DNA of 64,000 bases from Flavobacteriales bacterium (GCA_017987895.1 JAGNSU010000009.1:1-64000); one strand, 5' to 3'. Positions 32,389 through 42,052 are shown, counted from the first letter of the stretch. Translations and numbers: made by a program. Notes: generated from the letters alone by a model not told the origin.

Positions 32389-34538
32389 TGAACAACACCC
32401 TACGAACGCTATCGCTCCATGGGATGCGGTTGACCTACTGCGTGCTGCTACTCCTGGCCTTTTTCCCTTGCGTACCTGTGGCCGCCCAGTGGAACTCGAT
32501 CCAGACACGCCCTACGCCGATCACGCTCAGTTCGGTGCGCTTCTTCAACGCCAATACCGGCATTGCGGTAGGAGGATATGGCACGCTCATCAGGACCACC
32601 GATGCCGGTGTCACTTGGTCGCACGTCGCGTCCGGTACAGAGCAGTGGCTCACGCGGATCGCCATTTTGGACGCGCAGACGGCCGTGGTCTGCGGCGACT
32701 ATTCCACCGTGATCAGGACCACGGACCAGGGGCTCACCTGGACGACCGTTACTACCCCCGGGCCGCTGGACACTTACCACGACATGAGCTTTCCCACACC
32801 ACTCGTGGGCTACCTCGGGTCCTCCTCGAACTCGACGAATTCCCTATTGAAGACCCTGGACGGTGGTCTCTCCTGGTCCATCGTTCCACTCGCTGCAGCG
32901 AACAATATCTGGTCCGTGTTCTTCCTCACCGACCTCCTCGGCTATGCTGGCGTGAACGACGGCAAACTGATGCGGACAATGGACGGCGGTACTTCATGGG
33001 CCGAGGTCTACGATGATCAGAACAACATCGATCTGATCTATTTCCGCAATGCCAGCCTCGGCTTTTTCGGCACTTCCGCAGGACTGCGAAAAACCACCAA
33101 CGGGGGTACGAACTGGGGGGGGCTGTACCAGGACCAGGGAAAAGTGTACTCGATGTGGCACACCCCTGGATCCAACCTTCTTTTCGCTGGCGGGACCTAT
33201 GGGACCGTCGCGCGCACGGACACGAACGCGCTTTTCTGGACCCCCTTGTTCTCGTTGCTTGACCCGTTCGACATCCAGGGCCTCTGCTCGCCCTCGGACT
33301 CCTTGGTGATCGCGGTAGGCTCCGCCGGGTTGATCTACCGCTCCACCAATGCCGGCGGGGTGTGGACCAAGATCCAGACCGGATACCCTTACACGATCCG
33401 CGACGTCCACTTCCGCGATGACTCCCTGGCCTTCTCTTGTGGAGAGCGTGGGACCATCCTGAAGACAACGGACGGATTCTGGAATGAAAGCCGCAAGAAC
33501 GACAATGCGAACGTGATCCTGTACCGAATAAAGTTCCCTTCACCGGACACGGGGTTCGCCTGTGGGACGGGACGGCGGATCCTACGTTCCATCAATGGGG
33601 GTTCAAATTGGTCGCTCGCACTACCATCGATCCCTGGAGGCTCTCCGATCGTGGACATCGAGTTCGCCGGGAACGGGGTCGCTTACGCATGCATGCGCGA
33701 TGAGGAGTTGATCGTACGCACCCCGGATGGGGGCAGCACATGGGATACGATCCATCGCGTGCCCGCCGCGCTCCCGGACCTGAACGACCTTCACCTCATC
33801 AATGATTCCACACTGCTCCTGGCCGGCACCGCCGGCGTGCTGATGCGCTCCACGGATGCAGGCGCCAGTTTTCAACCGTGTACGGTCGTGGGCGGAAACC
33901 CCTCTGCGAACATGTTGGAATTCGAGTTCCCTTCCCCAATGATCGGATACGTGCGTAGCGGGAACAACCTCTATATGCGGACCACGGACGGAGGCATCAC
34001 TTGGACACCTTTTCCGTTCCCGCTCGGGTACCTCAACGACCTCCAGTTCATCAATGATAGCGTGGGATATTTCCTTGCAGGAGATCGACTCTTCTGGACG
34101 AACGACGGAGGAAGCACACTTGCCTCGCAGCCCATCCCGAAGGGTTTCGACATGTTCCAGATCCACGTGAACACGGCGGGAACGGTCTATCTCTTCGGCG
34201 TGAACGGAGCCATCCTGACCAACGATAGCGCAGTGACGGCCACAGTGTTGGAACGGCCACTCCCGACCTCCGAAGCGTTAGCGATGTCCGTATACCCGAA
34301 TCCGTCATCGGCCGAATTCACCATTGCGCTCGATCCGGACATTGTGGATGACACAGCGGAACTGATGATCACCGACATTTCAGGTCGCGTCCTTTACAGG
34401 TCTCTGGTGGCGCGTCAAGCGCGGCTCACCTTGAACCTCCATTCGCTGAAGTACGGTGTCTATCTCATTCATCTACTGAGCGGCACCGAGAGGTTCACTA
34501 CCCGATTGGTCCGATCGGGACCACTGGAACAACCCTGA
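32385..34538 (+). CDS. T9SS cargo protein with YCF48/BNR-like propeller repeats
   Basis: 717 residues. The signal peptide (LTYCVLLLLAFFPCVPVAAQ) is preceded by a short basic stretch. About a dozen repeats with TTDGGxTW and xxAGxxGTxxRTTD motifs form a beta propeller of the photosystem II assembly factor YCF48/sialidase BNR type. The C-terminus (MSVYPNPSSAEFTIAL ... ISGRVLYRS ... LKYGVYLIHL) is a type A T9SS sorting domain. It is expected to be an extracellular, cell-attached protein; ligand unknown. It separates ispD from rlmN and is preceded by the truncated rlmN copy, so it looks like an acquired gene. Confidence 0.88.
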   Translation: MMNNTLRTLSLHGMRLTYCVLLLLAFFPCVPVAAQWNSIQTRPTPITLSSVRFFNANTGIAVGGYGTLIRTTDAGVTWSHVASGTEQWLTRIAILDAQTAVVCGDYSTVIRTTDQGLTWTTVTTPGPLDTYHDMSFPTPLVGYLGSSSNSTNSLLKTLDGGLSWSIVPLAAANNIWSVFFLTDLLGYAGVNDGKLMRTMDGGTSWAEVYDDQNNIDLIYFRNASLGFFGTSAGLRKTTNGGTNWGGLYQDQGKVYSMWHTPGSNLLFAGGTYGTVARTDTNALFWTPLFSLLDPFDIQGLCSPSDSLVIAVGSAGLIYRSTNAGGVWTKIQTGYPYTIRDVHFRDDSLAFSCGERGTILKTTDGFWNESRKNDNANVILYRIKFPSPDTGFACGTGRRILRSINGGSNWSLALPSIPGGSPIVDIEFAGNGVAYACMRDEELIVRTPDGGSTWDTIHRVPAALPDLNDLHLINDSTLLLAGTAGVLMRSTDAGASFQPCTVVGGNPSANMLEFEFPSPMIGYVRSGNNLYMRTTDGGITWTPFPFPLGYLNDLQFINDSVGYFLAGDRLFWTNDGGSTLASQPIPKGFDMFQIHVNTAGTVYLFGVNGAILTNDSAVTATVLERPLPTSEALAMSVYPNPSSAEFTIALDPDIVDDTAELMITDISGRVLYRSLVARQARLTLNLHSLKYGVYLIHLLSGTERFTTRLVRSGPLEQP

Positions 34539-34586
34539 TCGACCGCACAAGTCAACGCCACAACCCGGTACCCCGACCTTTACCAC

Positions 34587-35660
34587 ATGGCCAGCCCCGT
34601 CGACATCCGCACCCTTGCGCGCGAGGAAGTGATCCTGCTCGTGGAGGAGTTGGGCGAAAAGCCCTACCGGGCCAAGCAGCTCTGGGAATGGCTTTGGAAG
34701 AAGCACGCGCATAGCTGGGACGCCATGAGCGATCTGCCCAAGGCCTTCCGCGCGGAACTGGCGGAACGCTTGCTGCTGCGCCCCTTGGTATTGGCCGAAG
34801 AGCAGCGCAGCGAGGACGGCACGGTGAAATGCGCCTTTCGCACCTGGGACGGCCATGTGGTGGAGGGTGTGCTGATCCCAACGCCTACCCGGCTCACCGC
34901 GTGCATCAGCAGCCAGATCGGATGCAGCCTTTCATGCACTTTCTGCGCTACGGGCAAGCTCAAACGCATCCGCAACCTCGACGCGGCGGAGATCGTGGAC
35001 CAGGTGGTGCTGATCAACGCATTGGCGGAGAAGTACTACAAGCAGGGCCTCACGAACATCGTGTACATGGGCATGGGCGAGCCATTGCTCAACTATGCCA
35101 ATACGATGCGCAGCGCGGAACGCATTTGCGCCGAGGACGGCCTGGGCATGAGCACGCGCCGCATCACCGTGAGCACGGCGGGCATCGCCAAGATGATCCG
35201 CAAGCTCGCGGACGATGATGCCAAGTTCAACCTCGCCCTCAGCCTGCATGCCGCGAACGATGCCAAGCGAGATCGGATCATGCCCATCAACGAGGAGAAC
35301 TCCTTGGGCGACCTGAAGGATGCGTTACGTTATTACACCCGCAAAACCCGCAGAGCCGTCACCTTCGAGTATATCCTGCTGCGTGGCTTCAACGATTCAC
35401 TGGCCGATGCCCAGGAACTGGTGCGCTATGCCAGCGACGTGCATGCCAAGGTGAACCTGATCGAGTACAACCCGATCGATGGTGGTGGCTTTGGCCGGAC
35501 CGACCCCAAGGATGCGGAGGCGTTCCAGCAATACCTCGATCAGAAGGGGATCATCGCCCGGATCCGAAGAAGCCGCGGCCGGGATATCGATGCGGCTTGC
35601 GGACAGCTCGCCAACAAGAACGAGCCGGCATTGAAAGAAGGGGAACGGGTGATGAAGTGA
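34587..35660 (+). CDS. rlmN: 23S rRNA (A2503-C2)/tRNA (A37-C2) methyltransferase
   Basis: 357 residues. The radical SAM motif CSLSCTFC is at C113, C117 and C120. MGMGEPLLNY, STAGI and LHAAND follow, and the C-terminal cysteine in AACGQL acts as the transient methyl carrier. RlmN methylates A2503 in the peptidyl-transferase centre and A37 in some tRNAs. The N-terminal helical domain (VDIRTLAREEVILLVEELGEKPYRAKQLWEWL) is intact. Its first 16 codons and upstream region have a diverged duplicate at 32301-32370. Confidence 0.96.
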   Translation: MASPVDIRTLAREEVILLVEELGEKPYRAKQLWEWLWKKHAHSWDAMSDLPKAFRAELAERLLLRPLVLAEEQRSEDGTVKCAFRTWDGHVVEGVLIPTPTRLTACISSQIGCSLSCTFCATGKLKRIRNLDAAEIVDQVVLINALAEKYYKQGLTNIVYMGMGEPLLNYANTMRSAERICAEDGLGMSTRRITVSTAGIAKMIRKLADDDAKFNLALSLHAANDAKRDRIMPINEENSLGDLKDALRYYTRKTRRAVTFEYILLRGFNDSLADAQELVRYASDVHAKVNLIEYNPIDGGGFGRTDPKDAEAFQQYLDQKGIIARIRRSRGRDIDAACGQLANKNEPALKEGERVMK

Positions 35661-35669
35661 ATGCGCTCC

Positions 35670-35685
35670 CCGCCGCTCGCGGCGG
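35670..35685. terminator. Hairpin between convergent genes
   Basis: CCGCCG-CTCG-CGGCGG lies between the stops of rlmN (35660) and the minus-strand outer membrane protein gene (35689), so it could serve both. No T run follows. Confidence 0.4.
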
Positions 35686-35688
35686 CGC

Positions 35689-36426
35689 TCAGAACCCTAG
35701 TCCCACCTTGAGCCCCAGGAAGAACACCGGCACGATATCACTGCTGGCCTCCTCCGTGTAGATATAGTCGATCGGGTCGCTGGTGAGGTCCAGCGTCTCC
35801 TTCACCAGGTTCAGGTCCCGACTACGCATGCCGACCCCTCCGTAAATATCGAACAGCCAATTGCTGGACGCGCTTAGGAGCTGATAACCGGCGAGCAATC
35901 GAATGTCGTTGTAGATCTTCTTGTCGGTGTGTTTTGTTGTACCGATGCTACCATCGGGCTCGACCTCCTTGATGTTCTTGACATACTCCACGTGCGCGAA
36001 CTCGAGCTGATTGTACCAGCCTTGGGGTTCGAAGTCCACTTGGTGGTACCAACGCAGGCCAACATGATACGTGGGGCGGGCGATGATGTCGGTCCCTCCG
36101 CCGTAGTCGTCGGCATCACCGCCACCGAAATTCAAATTCAAGTAGTCCCGCCAGGTGAATCCCAGTCCCAGCTCCACGCTCAAGCGCGGCGTCAATGCGC
36201 GTTCGTAGTGGATGGGTATCTCGCCCCGGAAGAAGAGAAGGGGGTTGATCTTGATAGCGTTCTTCACGCACTTCACCGTATCCCACTGGGCGCTCACCAT
36301 GTCCTTGTAGAGGATCACCTGGGGCTTCTGCTTCACGGGCTTATCCTGCGCCAGTGCTTTGGGTGCGGGACAGCCTAGGATCGAAAGCGCCAGAAGCCAG
36401 CCGGGAAGAAAGGGGCGGAACGACAT
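35689..36426 (-). CDS. Outer membrane beta-barrel protein
   Basis: 245 residues from ATG 36426, chosen because TACTTTCG (36440-36433) ends six bases upstream and because a signal peptide begins there (MSFRPFLPGWLLALSILG...ALA). The body alternates amphipathic strands rich in aromatic residues (YERALTPRLSVELGLGFTW; YHVGLRWYHQVDF; WLFDIYGGVGMRS) and ends in VFFLGLKVGLGF with a terminal Phe, as in Omp85-inserted barrels. No specific family is recognised. Confidence 0.75.
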   Translation of the reverse strand: MSFRPFLPGWLLALSILGCPAPKALAQDKPVKQKPQVILYKDMVSAQWDTVKCVKNAIKINPLLFFRGEIPIHYERALTPRLSVELGLGFTWRDYLNLNFGGGDADDYGGGTDIIARPTYHVGLRWYHQVDFEPQGWYNQLEFAHVEYVKNIKEVEPDGSIGTTKHTDKKIYNDIRLLAGYQLLSASSNWLFDIYGGVGMRSRDLNLVKETLDLTSDPIDYIYTEEASSDIVPVFFLGLKVGLGF

Positions 36427-36544
36427 GCCGGACGAAAGTAAGGCGCCATACGCGCACAGCCCGCATCCGGGGGGGCGAAACACACCGGGTGCCCACGCCG
36501 GTTCGCCATCTTTGCGCCCTCCCAGAGGATCGGGACGAAGACGC

Positions 36545-37528
36545 ATGCCCACTCTTGCCGAGGTACAACGGCCCATCGCCGCGGAAATGCAGGTGTTCGA
36601 GACCCGCTTCCGCGAGGCCATGCGGAGCCGCACGGCGCTACTGGACCGCGTGATGCACTACATCGTGAAGCGCAAGGGCAAGCAGATGCGGCCCATGTTC
36701 ACCTTGCTCAGCGCGCGTTTGTTCGGACCGGTGAACGACAACGGATTCACCGCCGCCAGCTTGATCGAGCTGTTGCATACGGCCACCCTGGTGCATGACG
36801 ATGTGGTGGACGGCAGCCCGTTACGCCGGGGATTCTTCAGCATCAACGCCTTGTGGAAGAACAAGATCGCCGTGCTGGTGGGCGATTACCTCTTGAGCCG
36901 CGGCCTGCTTCTCGCGGTGGAGAACCGCCAGTTCGAACTGCTGGGCATAGTGAGCCGTGCGGTGAAAGAAATGAGCGAGGGCGAGCTGTTGCAGCTCGAG
37001 AAGGCCCGGGGGCTCAACTTCAGCGAGGAGGTGTACTTCGATATCATCCGCCAAAAAACGGCCAGCTTGATCGCCGCCTGCTGCGCCAGCGGTGCCCATG
37101 CCGGGGGTGCCTCCACCGATGAAGTGGAACGTATGCGCTCCTTCGGCGAACTCGCCGGTATCGCTTTCCAGATCAAAGACGACCTGTTCGACTATCCTGG
37201 AGGGGGCATGGAAGGCGCCACTGGTAAGCCCACCGGTCTGGACATCAAGGAACGCAAGCTCACCCTCCCCTTGATCCATGCCCTGCACCAAGTGCCGGAA
37301 AGCGATCGGCGCTGGATGGTACGCACCGTGAAAGCCACTCGCCAGGATGCCAAGGAAGTGGCGCGCGTGGTGCAGCGCGTCGTGGAAGCGGGGGGGATCT
37401 CCCATGCCCGGAAACGCATGCTGCACTACCGCGACCAGGCCCTGGTGGTCCTCCATACCTTTCCAGACAACGATGCGCGCCGATCCCTGGAAGGGTTGGT
37501 GCAGCTCACCGTCGACCGCGAGAAATGA
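36545..37528 (+). CDS. Polyprenyl diphosphate synthase
   Basis: 327 residues from ATG 36545; the frame extends left through the promoter of the opposite gene and is trimmed. The first Asp-rich motif is HDDVVD (D85-D89) followed by GSPLRRG. The second is KDDLFDY. KGKQMRPMFTLLSARLFG at the start is typical of long-chain trans-prenyl synthases (octaprenyl/solanesyl type) that make quinone side chains. Product length cannot be read from sequence here. The stop overlaps the next start (ATGA). Confidence 0.92.
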   Translation: MPTLAEVQRPIAAEMQVFETRFREAMRSRTALLDRVMHYIVKRKGKQMRPMFTLLSARLFGPVNDNGFTAASLIELLHTATLVHDDVVDGSPLRRGFFSINALWKNKIAVLVGDYLLSRGLLLAVENRQFELLGIVSRAVKEMSEGELLQLEKARGLNFSEEVYFDIIRQKTASLIAACCASGAHAGGASTDEVERMRSFGELAGIAFQIKDDLFDYPGGGMEGATGKPTGLDIKERKLTLPLIHALHQVPESDRRWMVRTVKATRQDAKEVARVVQRVVEAGGISHARKRMLHYRDQALVVLHTFPDNDARRSLEGLVQLTVDREK

Positions 37529-37935
37529 GGTCCGCTCCGTTGCTTTTCACATTGGTGCTGGCGGCCTGTGACCCGACCCCGGCACCACGACCCGCTGAAC
37601 CCGCAGAGGCGGATAGCTTGCCGGCTCCGCACGAGGACACTTATACCGAGACCATGCCCGATGGCACCCGTTTACAAGGAGGCATGCACAATGGCGCGCG
37701 CACCGGCATTTGGCGCAGCTTCACGCCCGACGGCAAATTGCTGAGCCAGACCGAGTACAGAGAGGGCGAACCCCATGGACCTTCGGTCGTGTTCCATCCG
37801 AACGGGGGCGTTTACTATACCGGCGATAACCATCACGGCAAGCCCGTGGGCGACTGGCGGTTCCAGGATGAGCAGGGCACCTTGCTGAAGATCGTGGTCT
37901 ACGACAGCACCGGCCATAAGATCGCGGAACGGTAA
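37525..37935 (+). CDS. Small lipoprotein with MORN-like repeats
   Basis: 136 residues. The signal peptide ends with the lipobox LVLAAC (C15), then a Pro-rich linker. The rest holds MORN-type repeats of the YwqK family: MPDGTRLQGGMHNGARTGIWRSFTPDGKL, YREGEPHGPSVVFHPNGGVYYTGDNHHGKPVGDWRF. Such proteins are common in Bacteroidota and are often labelled toxin-antitoxin YwqK-like; nothing here supports a toxin-antitoxin role. Translationally coupled to the prenyl synthase gene. Confidence 0.8.
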   Translation: MRSAPLLFTLVLAACDPTPAPRPAEPAEADSLPAPHEDTYTETMPDGTRLQGGMHNGARTGIWRSFTPDGKLLSQTEYREGEPHGPSVVFHPNGGVYYTGDNHHGKPVGDWRFQDEQGTLLKIVVYDSTGHKIAER

Positions 37936-37997
37936 GCGCGACCTATCCCGCCATCGGCCCGGTCAAGCGTAATTTCGATCCCCTTTCCCCGACCCCT

Positions 37998-39947
37998 GTG
38001 ATCGCCCCGGATGCCATTCAACGCGTGAAGGACGCCGTCCGCGTGGAGGAGGTCGTGGGCGAGTTCGTGGCGCTGAAGCGCAAAGGTCCCCGCTACCTCG
38101 GCCTCTGTCCGTTCCACAACGAGAAGACGCCTTCGTTCAACGTGAGCCCCCACCTGGGCATTTACAAGTGCTTCGGATGCGGTGAGAGCGGCGATGCGAT
38201 CGGCTTCCTGCGCAAGCATGAACATCTGGGCTACGTCGAAGCGGTGCGCTGGCTCGCGAAGCGCTACAACATCGACCTGCCGGAAGAGGAGAGCACACCA
38301 GAACAACAACTTGAACACAGCGAGCGGGAGAGCCTCGCCGCCATTCAACGCTTCGCTACGGAGTGGAGCATCGCACAGCTTTGGGACACCGATGAGGGCC
38401 GCCGTATCGGCCTCGCCTATTTCCACGAGCGCGGGTTCCGCGATGACATCATCCGCACGTTCCAGTTGGGCTATATACCTGAGATGGGCGCAGCTTTCGC
38501 GACCGCTGCGCGCGCGCAGGGGTATGATGCCGAACTGCTGGAGCGCGCCGGCTGGATCAAACGGCGCGAGGATGGCACCGCCTGGGATTTTTTCGCCGGC
38601 CGGGTCACTTTTCCTGTGCATGGCCTGAGCGGCCAGGTGATCGCCTTCGGGGCCCGTACGCTGAAGAGCGACAAGAAGCTCCCGAAGTATTTCAACAGCC
38701 CGGAGAGCGCGCTGTATGTGAAGAGCCGGTCGCTCTACGGCATCCACTTCGCGAAGAAGTCCATCGCCGATAGCGGCATCTGCTGCCTGGTGGAAGGCTA
38801 CACCGATGTGATCAGCCTGCACCAAGCGGGCGTACACAACGTGGTGGCCAGCAGCGGCACCAGCCTCACCGAAGACCAGGTGCGTTTGATCAAGCGCTAC
38901 GCGCAGCAGGTCACCATTCTCTACGATGGGGATCCGGCCGGTATCAAAGCAAGCCTGCGCGGCATCGACCTGATCCTCGCGGAAGGGCTCGGCGTGAAGG
39001 TGGTGCTCTTCCCCGATGGCGAGGATCCGGACAGCTTCGCGCGCACCCGTCCGAGCGCAGAGGTGGAAGCGTATATCCGCGACAGCGCGAAGGACTTCCT
39101 GGCCTTCAAGACCGAACTACTGGTGCAGGACACCGAGGGCGATCCGGTGAAGAAGGCCGCCGCCATCCACGACATCGTGGAGAGCATCGCCAAGATCCCC
39201 GACCAGGTGCTGCGCCAACTCTACATCAAGCAGTGCAGTCGCCTGTTGGATGTGAGCGAGCAGGCGCTGTTGAGCGAGATGAACAAGGTGCTGCGCAAGC
39301 AGTACCGCAAACAGATCGGCGGCGAACGGGTCGCAGAAGAAGTTGTCGCACCGGAGCTCGCGCCGCCGCAACCCGAGCCCACCGCCACAGGCACATTGGC
39401 GCAGGAGCGCGATCTGCTACGCATGCTGCTCAACTACGGCCACGAACGCATCCTTGTTCCCTTCCAGAACGATGATGGCAGCACCAGTGAAGAAGAGACG
39501 ACCCTCGCGGAAACGCTCTTCCTGATGCTCGCTGTGGACGATATCCTCTTCGACGAGCCCCTGTTCAAGGAGATCTACATCGACTACCGCCACGCCAGCA
39601 ACCTGGGCACGGCAGTGGATGGAACACGTTATGCCTCGCACGACGACCAGAACTGGCGGAACCTGTGCATCGACCTGCTCACGGACCGCCACCTGCTCTC
39701 TCCCAACTGGAAGGACCGCCATCACATCAGCACCACGCACGAGCGCGACATCCTGCTGGACGCACTGGAGGAGGGTATCGACATCCTGCGCGAACGCCGC
39801 GTGGACCGCATGATCCGCGATAAGCAGGAATTGCTGCGCACCGAAAAGGAGGTCGATGCGGTGACCGGACTGCTCACCGAGATACAGATCTTGAACGAGG
39901 CCAAGAAAGGCCTGGCGAAGCGCACGGGTCGCGTTGTGGTCGGTTGA
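37998..39947 (+). CDS. dnaG: DNA primase
   Basis: 649 residues starting at GTG 37998, which gives the conserved beginning IAPDAIQRVKDAVRVEEVVGEFVALKRKG. The zinc-binding CHC2 domain has C37, H40, C58 and C61 (CPFHNEKTPSF...YKCFGCGESGDAI). The Toprim domain includes LVEGYTDVISLHQAGVHNVVASSGTSLT and YDGDPAGIKASLRGID. The C-terminal part serves helicase interaction. It makes RNA primers for replication. TAATTTCG at 37970-37977 is the probable -7 element. Confidence 0.95.
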   Translation: MIAPDAIQRVKDAVRVEEVVGEFVALKRKGPRYLGLCPFHNEKTPSFNVSPHLGIYKCFGCGESGDAIGFLRKHEHLGYVEAVRWLAKRYNIDLPEEESTPEQQLEHSERESLAAIQRFATEWSIAQLWDTDEGRRIGLAYFHERGFRDDIIRTFQLGYIPEMGAAFATAARAQGYDAELLERAGWIKRREDGTAWDFFAGRVTFPVHGLSGQVIAFGARTLKSDKKLPKYFNSPESALYVKSRSLYGIHFAKKSIADSGICCLVEGYTDVISLHQAGVHNVVASSGTSLTEDQVRLIKRYAQQVTILYDGDPAGIKASLRGIDLILAEGLGVKVVLFPDGEDPDSFARTRPSAEVEAYIRDSAKDFLAFKTELLVQDTEGDPVKKAAAIHDIVESIAKIPDQVLRQLYIKQCSRLLDVSEQALLSEMNKVLRKQYRKQIGGERVAEEVVAPELAPPQPEPTATGTLAQERDLLRMLLNYGHERILVPFQNDDGSTSEEETTLAETLFLMLAVDDILFDEPLFKEIYIDYRHASNLGTAVDGTRYASHDDQNWRNLCIDLLTDRHLLSPNWKDRHHISTTHERDILLDALEEGIDILRERRVDRMIRDKQELLRTEKEVDAVTGLLTEIQILNEAKKGLAKRTGRVVVG

Positions 39948-39983
39948 TAGAACACCAAGCCCCGCGCTAGCTTTCGCCCCGGG

Positions 39984-40580
39984 ATGGACACCACCGACGC
40001 GAAAGAGCAGGGCCACCGCACCTTCGCGATGTGGGTGAAGGCGCACACCGCCGATCTTCTGCGCTACGCCAGCGCACGCGTGAAGGAGAAGGCCGTGGCC
40101 GAGGACTTGGTGCAGCTCACCTTCGTGGCCGCCTGGGAGACGATGGACCGCTTCGCCGGGGAAAGTTCACCACGCACCTGGCTATTCGCCATCCTGAAGC
40201 ACAAGCTGGCCGATCACTACCGCCGCGTTTATCGCGAGGGCACACCGGTGTCAGGCATCGACCTGTCCAACGACGAAGAGCCCGGCCGCTACTTCACCAC
40301 CAATGGGCATTGGGATGGCACCCATGCCCCTGCCGAAGCAGCCGCCTTCGACGATGAGGATCAGCCCGAACGCCTCGACCGTGCCTTGCGGCATTGCCTG
40401 GACGCCTTGCCGCCCCATTGGCGCAGCGCGGTGGAAATGAAGTATCTGATGAACAAGGACAGCGGGAAGATCCAGGAGGCGCTCGGCCTATCCGAGACGA
40501 ACTACTGGCAGCAGCTACATCGCGCGAAACTCAAATTGCGCGCATGCATCCAAAGCCGCCTGAACGAACGAACCCACTGA
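39984..40580 (+). CDS. ECF-type RNA polymerase sigma factor
   Basis: 198 residues. Region 2 (HTADLLRYASARVKEKAVAEDLVQLTFVAAWETMDRF) is followed by SSPRTWLFAILKHKLADHYRR. Region 4 is LDALPPHWRSAVEMKYLMNKDSGKIQEALGLSETNYWQQLHRAKLKLRACI. A ~50-residue linker with DEEPGRYFTTNGHWDGTHAPAE is typical of a Bacteroidota subgroup. TAGCTTTC lies eight bases before ATG. The next gene, 4 bp away, encodes its likely zinc-finger anti-sigma factor. Confidence 0.92.
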   Translation: MDTTDAKEQGHRTFAMWVKAHTADLLRYASARVKEKAVAEDLVQLTFVAAWETMDRFAGESSPRTWLFAILKHKLADHYRRVYREGTPVSGIDLSNDEEPGRYFTTNGHWDGTHAPAEAAAFDDEDQPERLDRALRHCLDALPPHWRSAVEMKYLMNKDSGKIQEALGLSETNYWQQLHRAKLKLRACIQSRLNERTH

Positions 40581-40584
40581 CCCC

Positions 40585-40842
40585 ATGGCCGCGACCTCTA
40601 CCCACGAGACCCACTGCCGCAAGGCCACGGAACTCATCGAAGTGCGGGAGCTTCGTGCGTTGCACATGCGTGAACGCATCGGGTTGTGGATGCATATGCG
40701 GATCTGTGCGGCCTGCCGGGCCTACCGGAAGCAAAGCCGGATGATCGATCGCTGGTTGGAGAAGCGCACCGGCGCGGGCGAGGCCATTGAAAGCCTTGAC
40801 CTCGAAGCACGGATCATCAACGGGGTCGCACGACGACCGTAA
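40585..40842 (+). CDS. Zinc-finger anti-sigma factor (zf-HC2-like)
   Basis: 85 residues, no membrane helix. The pattern CRKATELIEVRELRALHMRERIGLWMHMRICAACRAYRKQ matches the short zinc-binding anti-sigma domain: His followed by CxxC, with an earlier Cys. It is expected to bind the adjacent ECF sigma factor and release it on a signal. Without a membrane segment it is a cytosolic, probably redox- or metal-sensitive regulator. Same strand, 4 bp after the sigma gene. Confidence 0.82.
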   Translation: MAATSTHETHCRKATELIEVRELRALHMRERIGLWMHMRICAACRAYRKQSRMIDRWLEKRTGAGEAIESLDLEARIINGVARRP

Positions 40843-40860
40843 CAGTGCCCCCGTGGAGGT

Positions 40861-41955
40861 TCACCGCATGATGACGAAGCGGCCTGCCATGCGTTCTGCG
40901 AGACGATAGGAATAGACTCCGGGCACCAGGTCGTGTACCTCGATCACGGTGATCGAACCCGCACCACCGAGCATTTCGGCATGCACCACGCGGCCACTCG
41001 CATCGCGCAATTCGAGAAGTCCACCGGCCCCTGCTGCTTCCACCGGAACGAAGAGGTGGGTCGTCGCCGGGTTCGGATAGGGAACGCCTATCCCCGCAGC
41101 GCGCTGTTCTTCCATGAACCCGGTAGACCCGTTGTTCGAAGCCGCCGAGGCGACCTGGTACACTTCGCCATAGGTGCTGCCCACAGACGCTTCGCTCACA
41201 AAGACCACGGTCCGGCATTGCGCGATATCCCAGTCGGTCGGCACCGTGTACGCGTAAGTGCGCATGACCGCATCGCCTGCGGACGTGGTGGTCACTTCAT
41301 CACCCTCTAGCGGGGTGAGGTACGCGCGCAGCACATGGCGATGATCGTAGTTCGGTTGGTTGCCACCAGCCCCGTAATCGGTCTGCCAGCCGGTAATGTG
41401 ATCCTGCGTGATCAGCACATGGATCCGGTCGTTGCCTGTGGGGCTGTTCGCGGTGTAGTAGAGGTCCGCCGTAACCGTGAGCTCGCGTGTGCCGACGTTG
41501 AAGCTATTGGTGACACCGATGTTCACCGGAGCCGGTAGCTGAAGCACCGCATCCACCGCACTGCTCCATGCGCCGCTGGAAAGCAGATCGGTCCCGTTAT
41601 AGTCCCTACGGTTCACCACGGCAAGTGGGGTGAAGGGTACATTGAAGTGATCGTGCAGGTCCGTGCTCCACATGGTACGGAAGTCGGGCTGCCCTGCCGA
41701 AGGGACCGCGAGCGACCCGGCATGCAACCCGACCACCACGACATCCTGCGGATGGGCGTTCATGATGACATTGGAGATGACATGCCCTTCCGGGCAGTTA
41801 CCGCAATGCAACGCTGTGAACTGTTCCACCAGCGCCTTGCGCGGCTGTGGGTCCTGGCCCACCTGCGCGAACGCGGAGGCCGAGGATATCAGAAGCGCGA
41901 ATACCAGAACTCCGCTTGGTGTTGCGGATCGGCGAGTGTGGGTCGATCGGAGCAT
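40861..41955 (-). CDS. Omp28-related T9SS cargo protein
   Basis: 364 residues from ATG 41955, which precedes the signal peptide (SGVLVFALLISSASAFAQ); the 72-residue extension has no signal. The segment RKALVEQFTALHCGNCPEGHVISNVI is a thioredoxin-like Omp28 start with a CGNC motif. The region PFTPLAVVNRRDYNG also fits the family (first described as an outer membrane protein of Porphyromonas). The last ~80 residues (GVPYPNPATTHLFVPVE ... VPGVYSYRLAERMAGRFVIMR) are a type A T9SS sorting domain. Probably a secreted protein with a possible disulfide-related role. Confidence 0.87.
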   Translation of the reverse strand: MLRSTHTRRSATPSGVLVFALLISSASAFAQVGQDPQPRKALVEQFTALHCGNCPEGHVISNVIMNAHPQDVVVVGLHAGSLAVPSAGQPDFRTMWSTDLHDHFNVPFTPLAVVNRRDYNGTDLLSSGAWSSAVDAVLQLPAPVNIGVTNSFNVGTRELTVTADLYYTANSPTGNDRIHVLITQDHITGWQTDYGAGGNQPNYDHRHVLRAYLTPLEGDEVTTTSAGDAVMRTYAYTVPTDWDIAQCRTVVFVSEASVGSTYGEVYQVASAASNNGSTGFMEEQRAAGIGVPYPNPATTHLFVPVEAAGAGGLLELRDASGRVVHAEMLGGAGSITVIEVHDLVPGVYSYRLAERMAGRFVIMR

Positions 41956-42052
41956 AGGCGCGTGCGATGATGATATGGCCGAGTTCGTAACGCTGCGTGT
42001 CGGCCCTGCACTATCAATGGTCGCCTTGCCCGGAAGGACCTGACGATCCTGC

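Noticed and set aside
37525-37935. Toxin-antitoxin component (YwqK label)
   Set aside because: The MORN-like lipoprotein has no toxin partner nearby and is coupled to a prenyl synthase gene.
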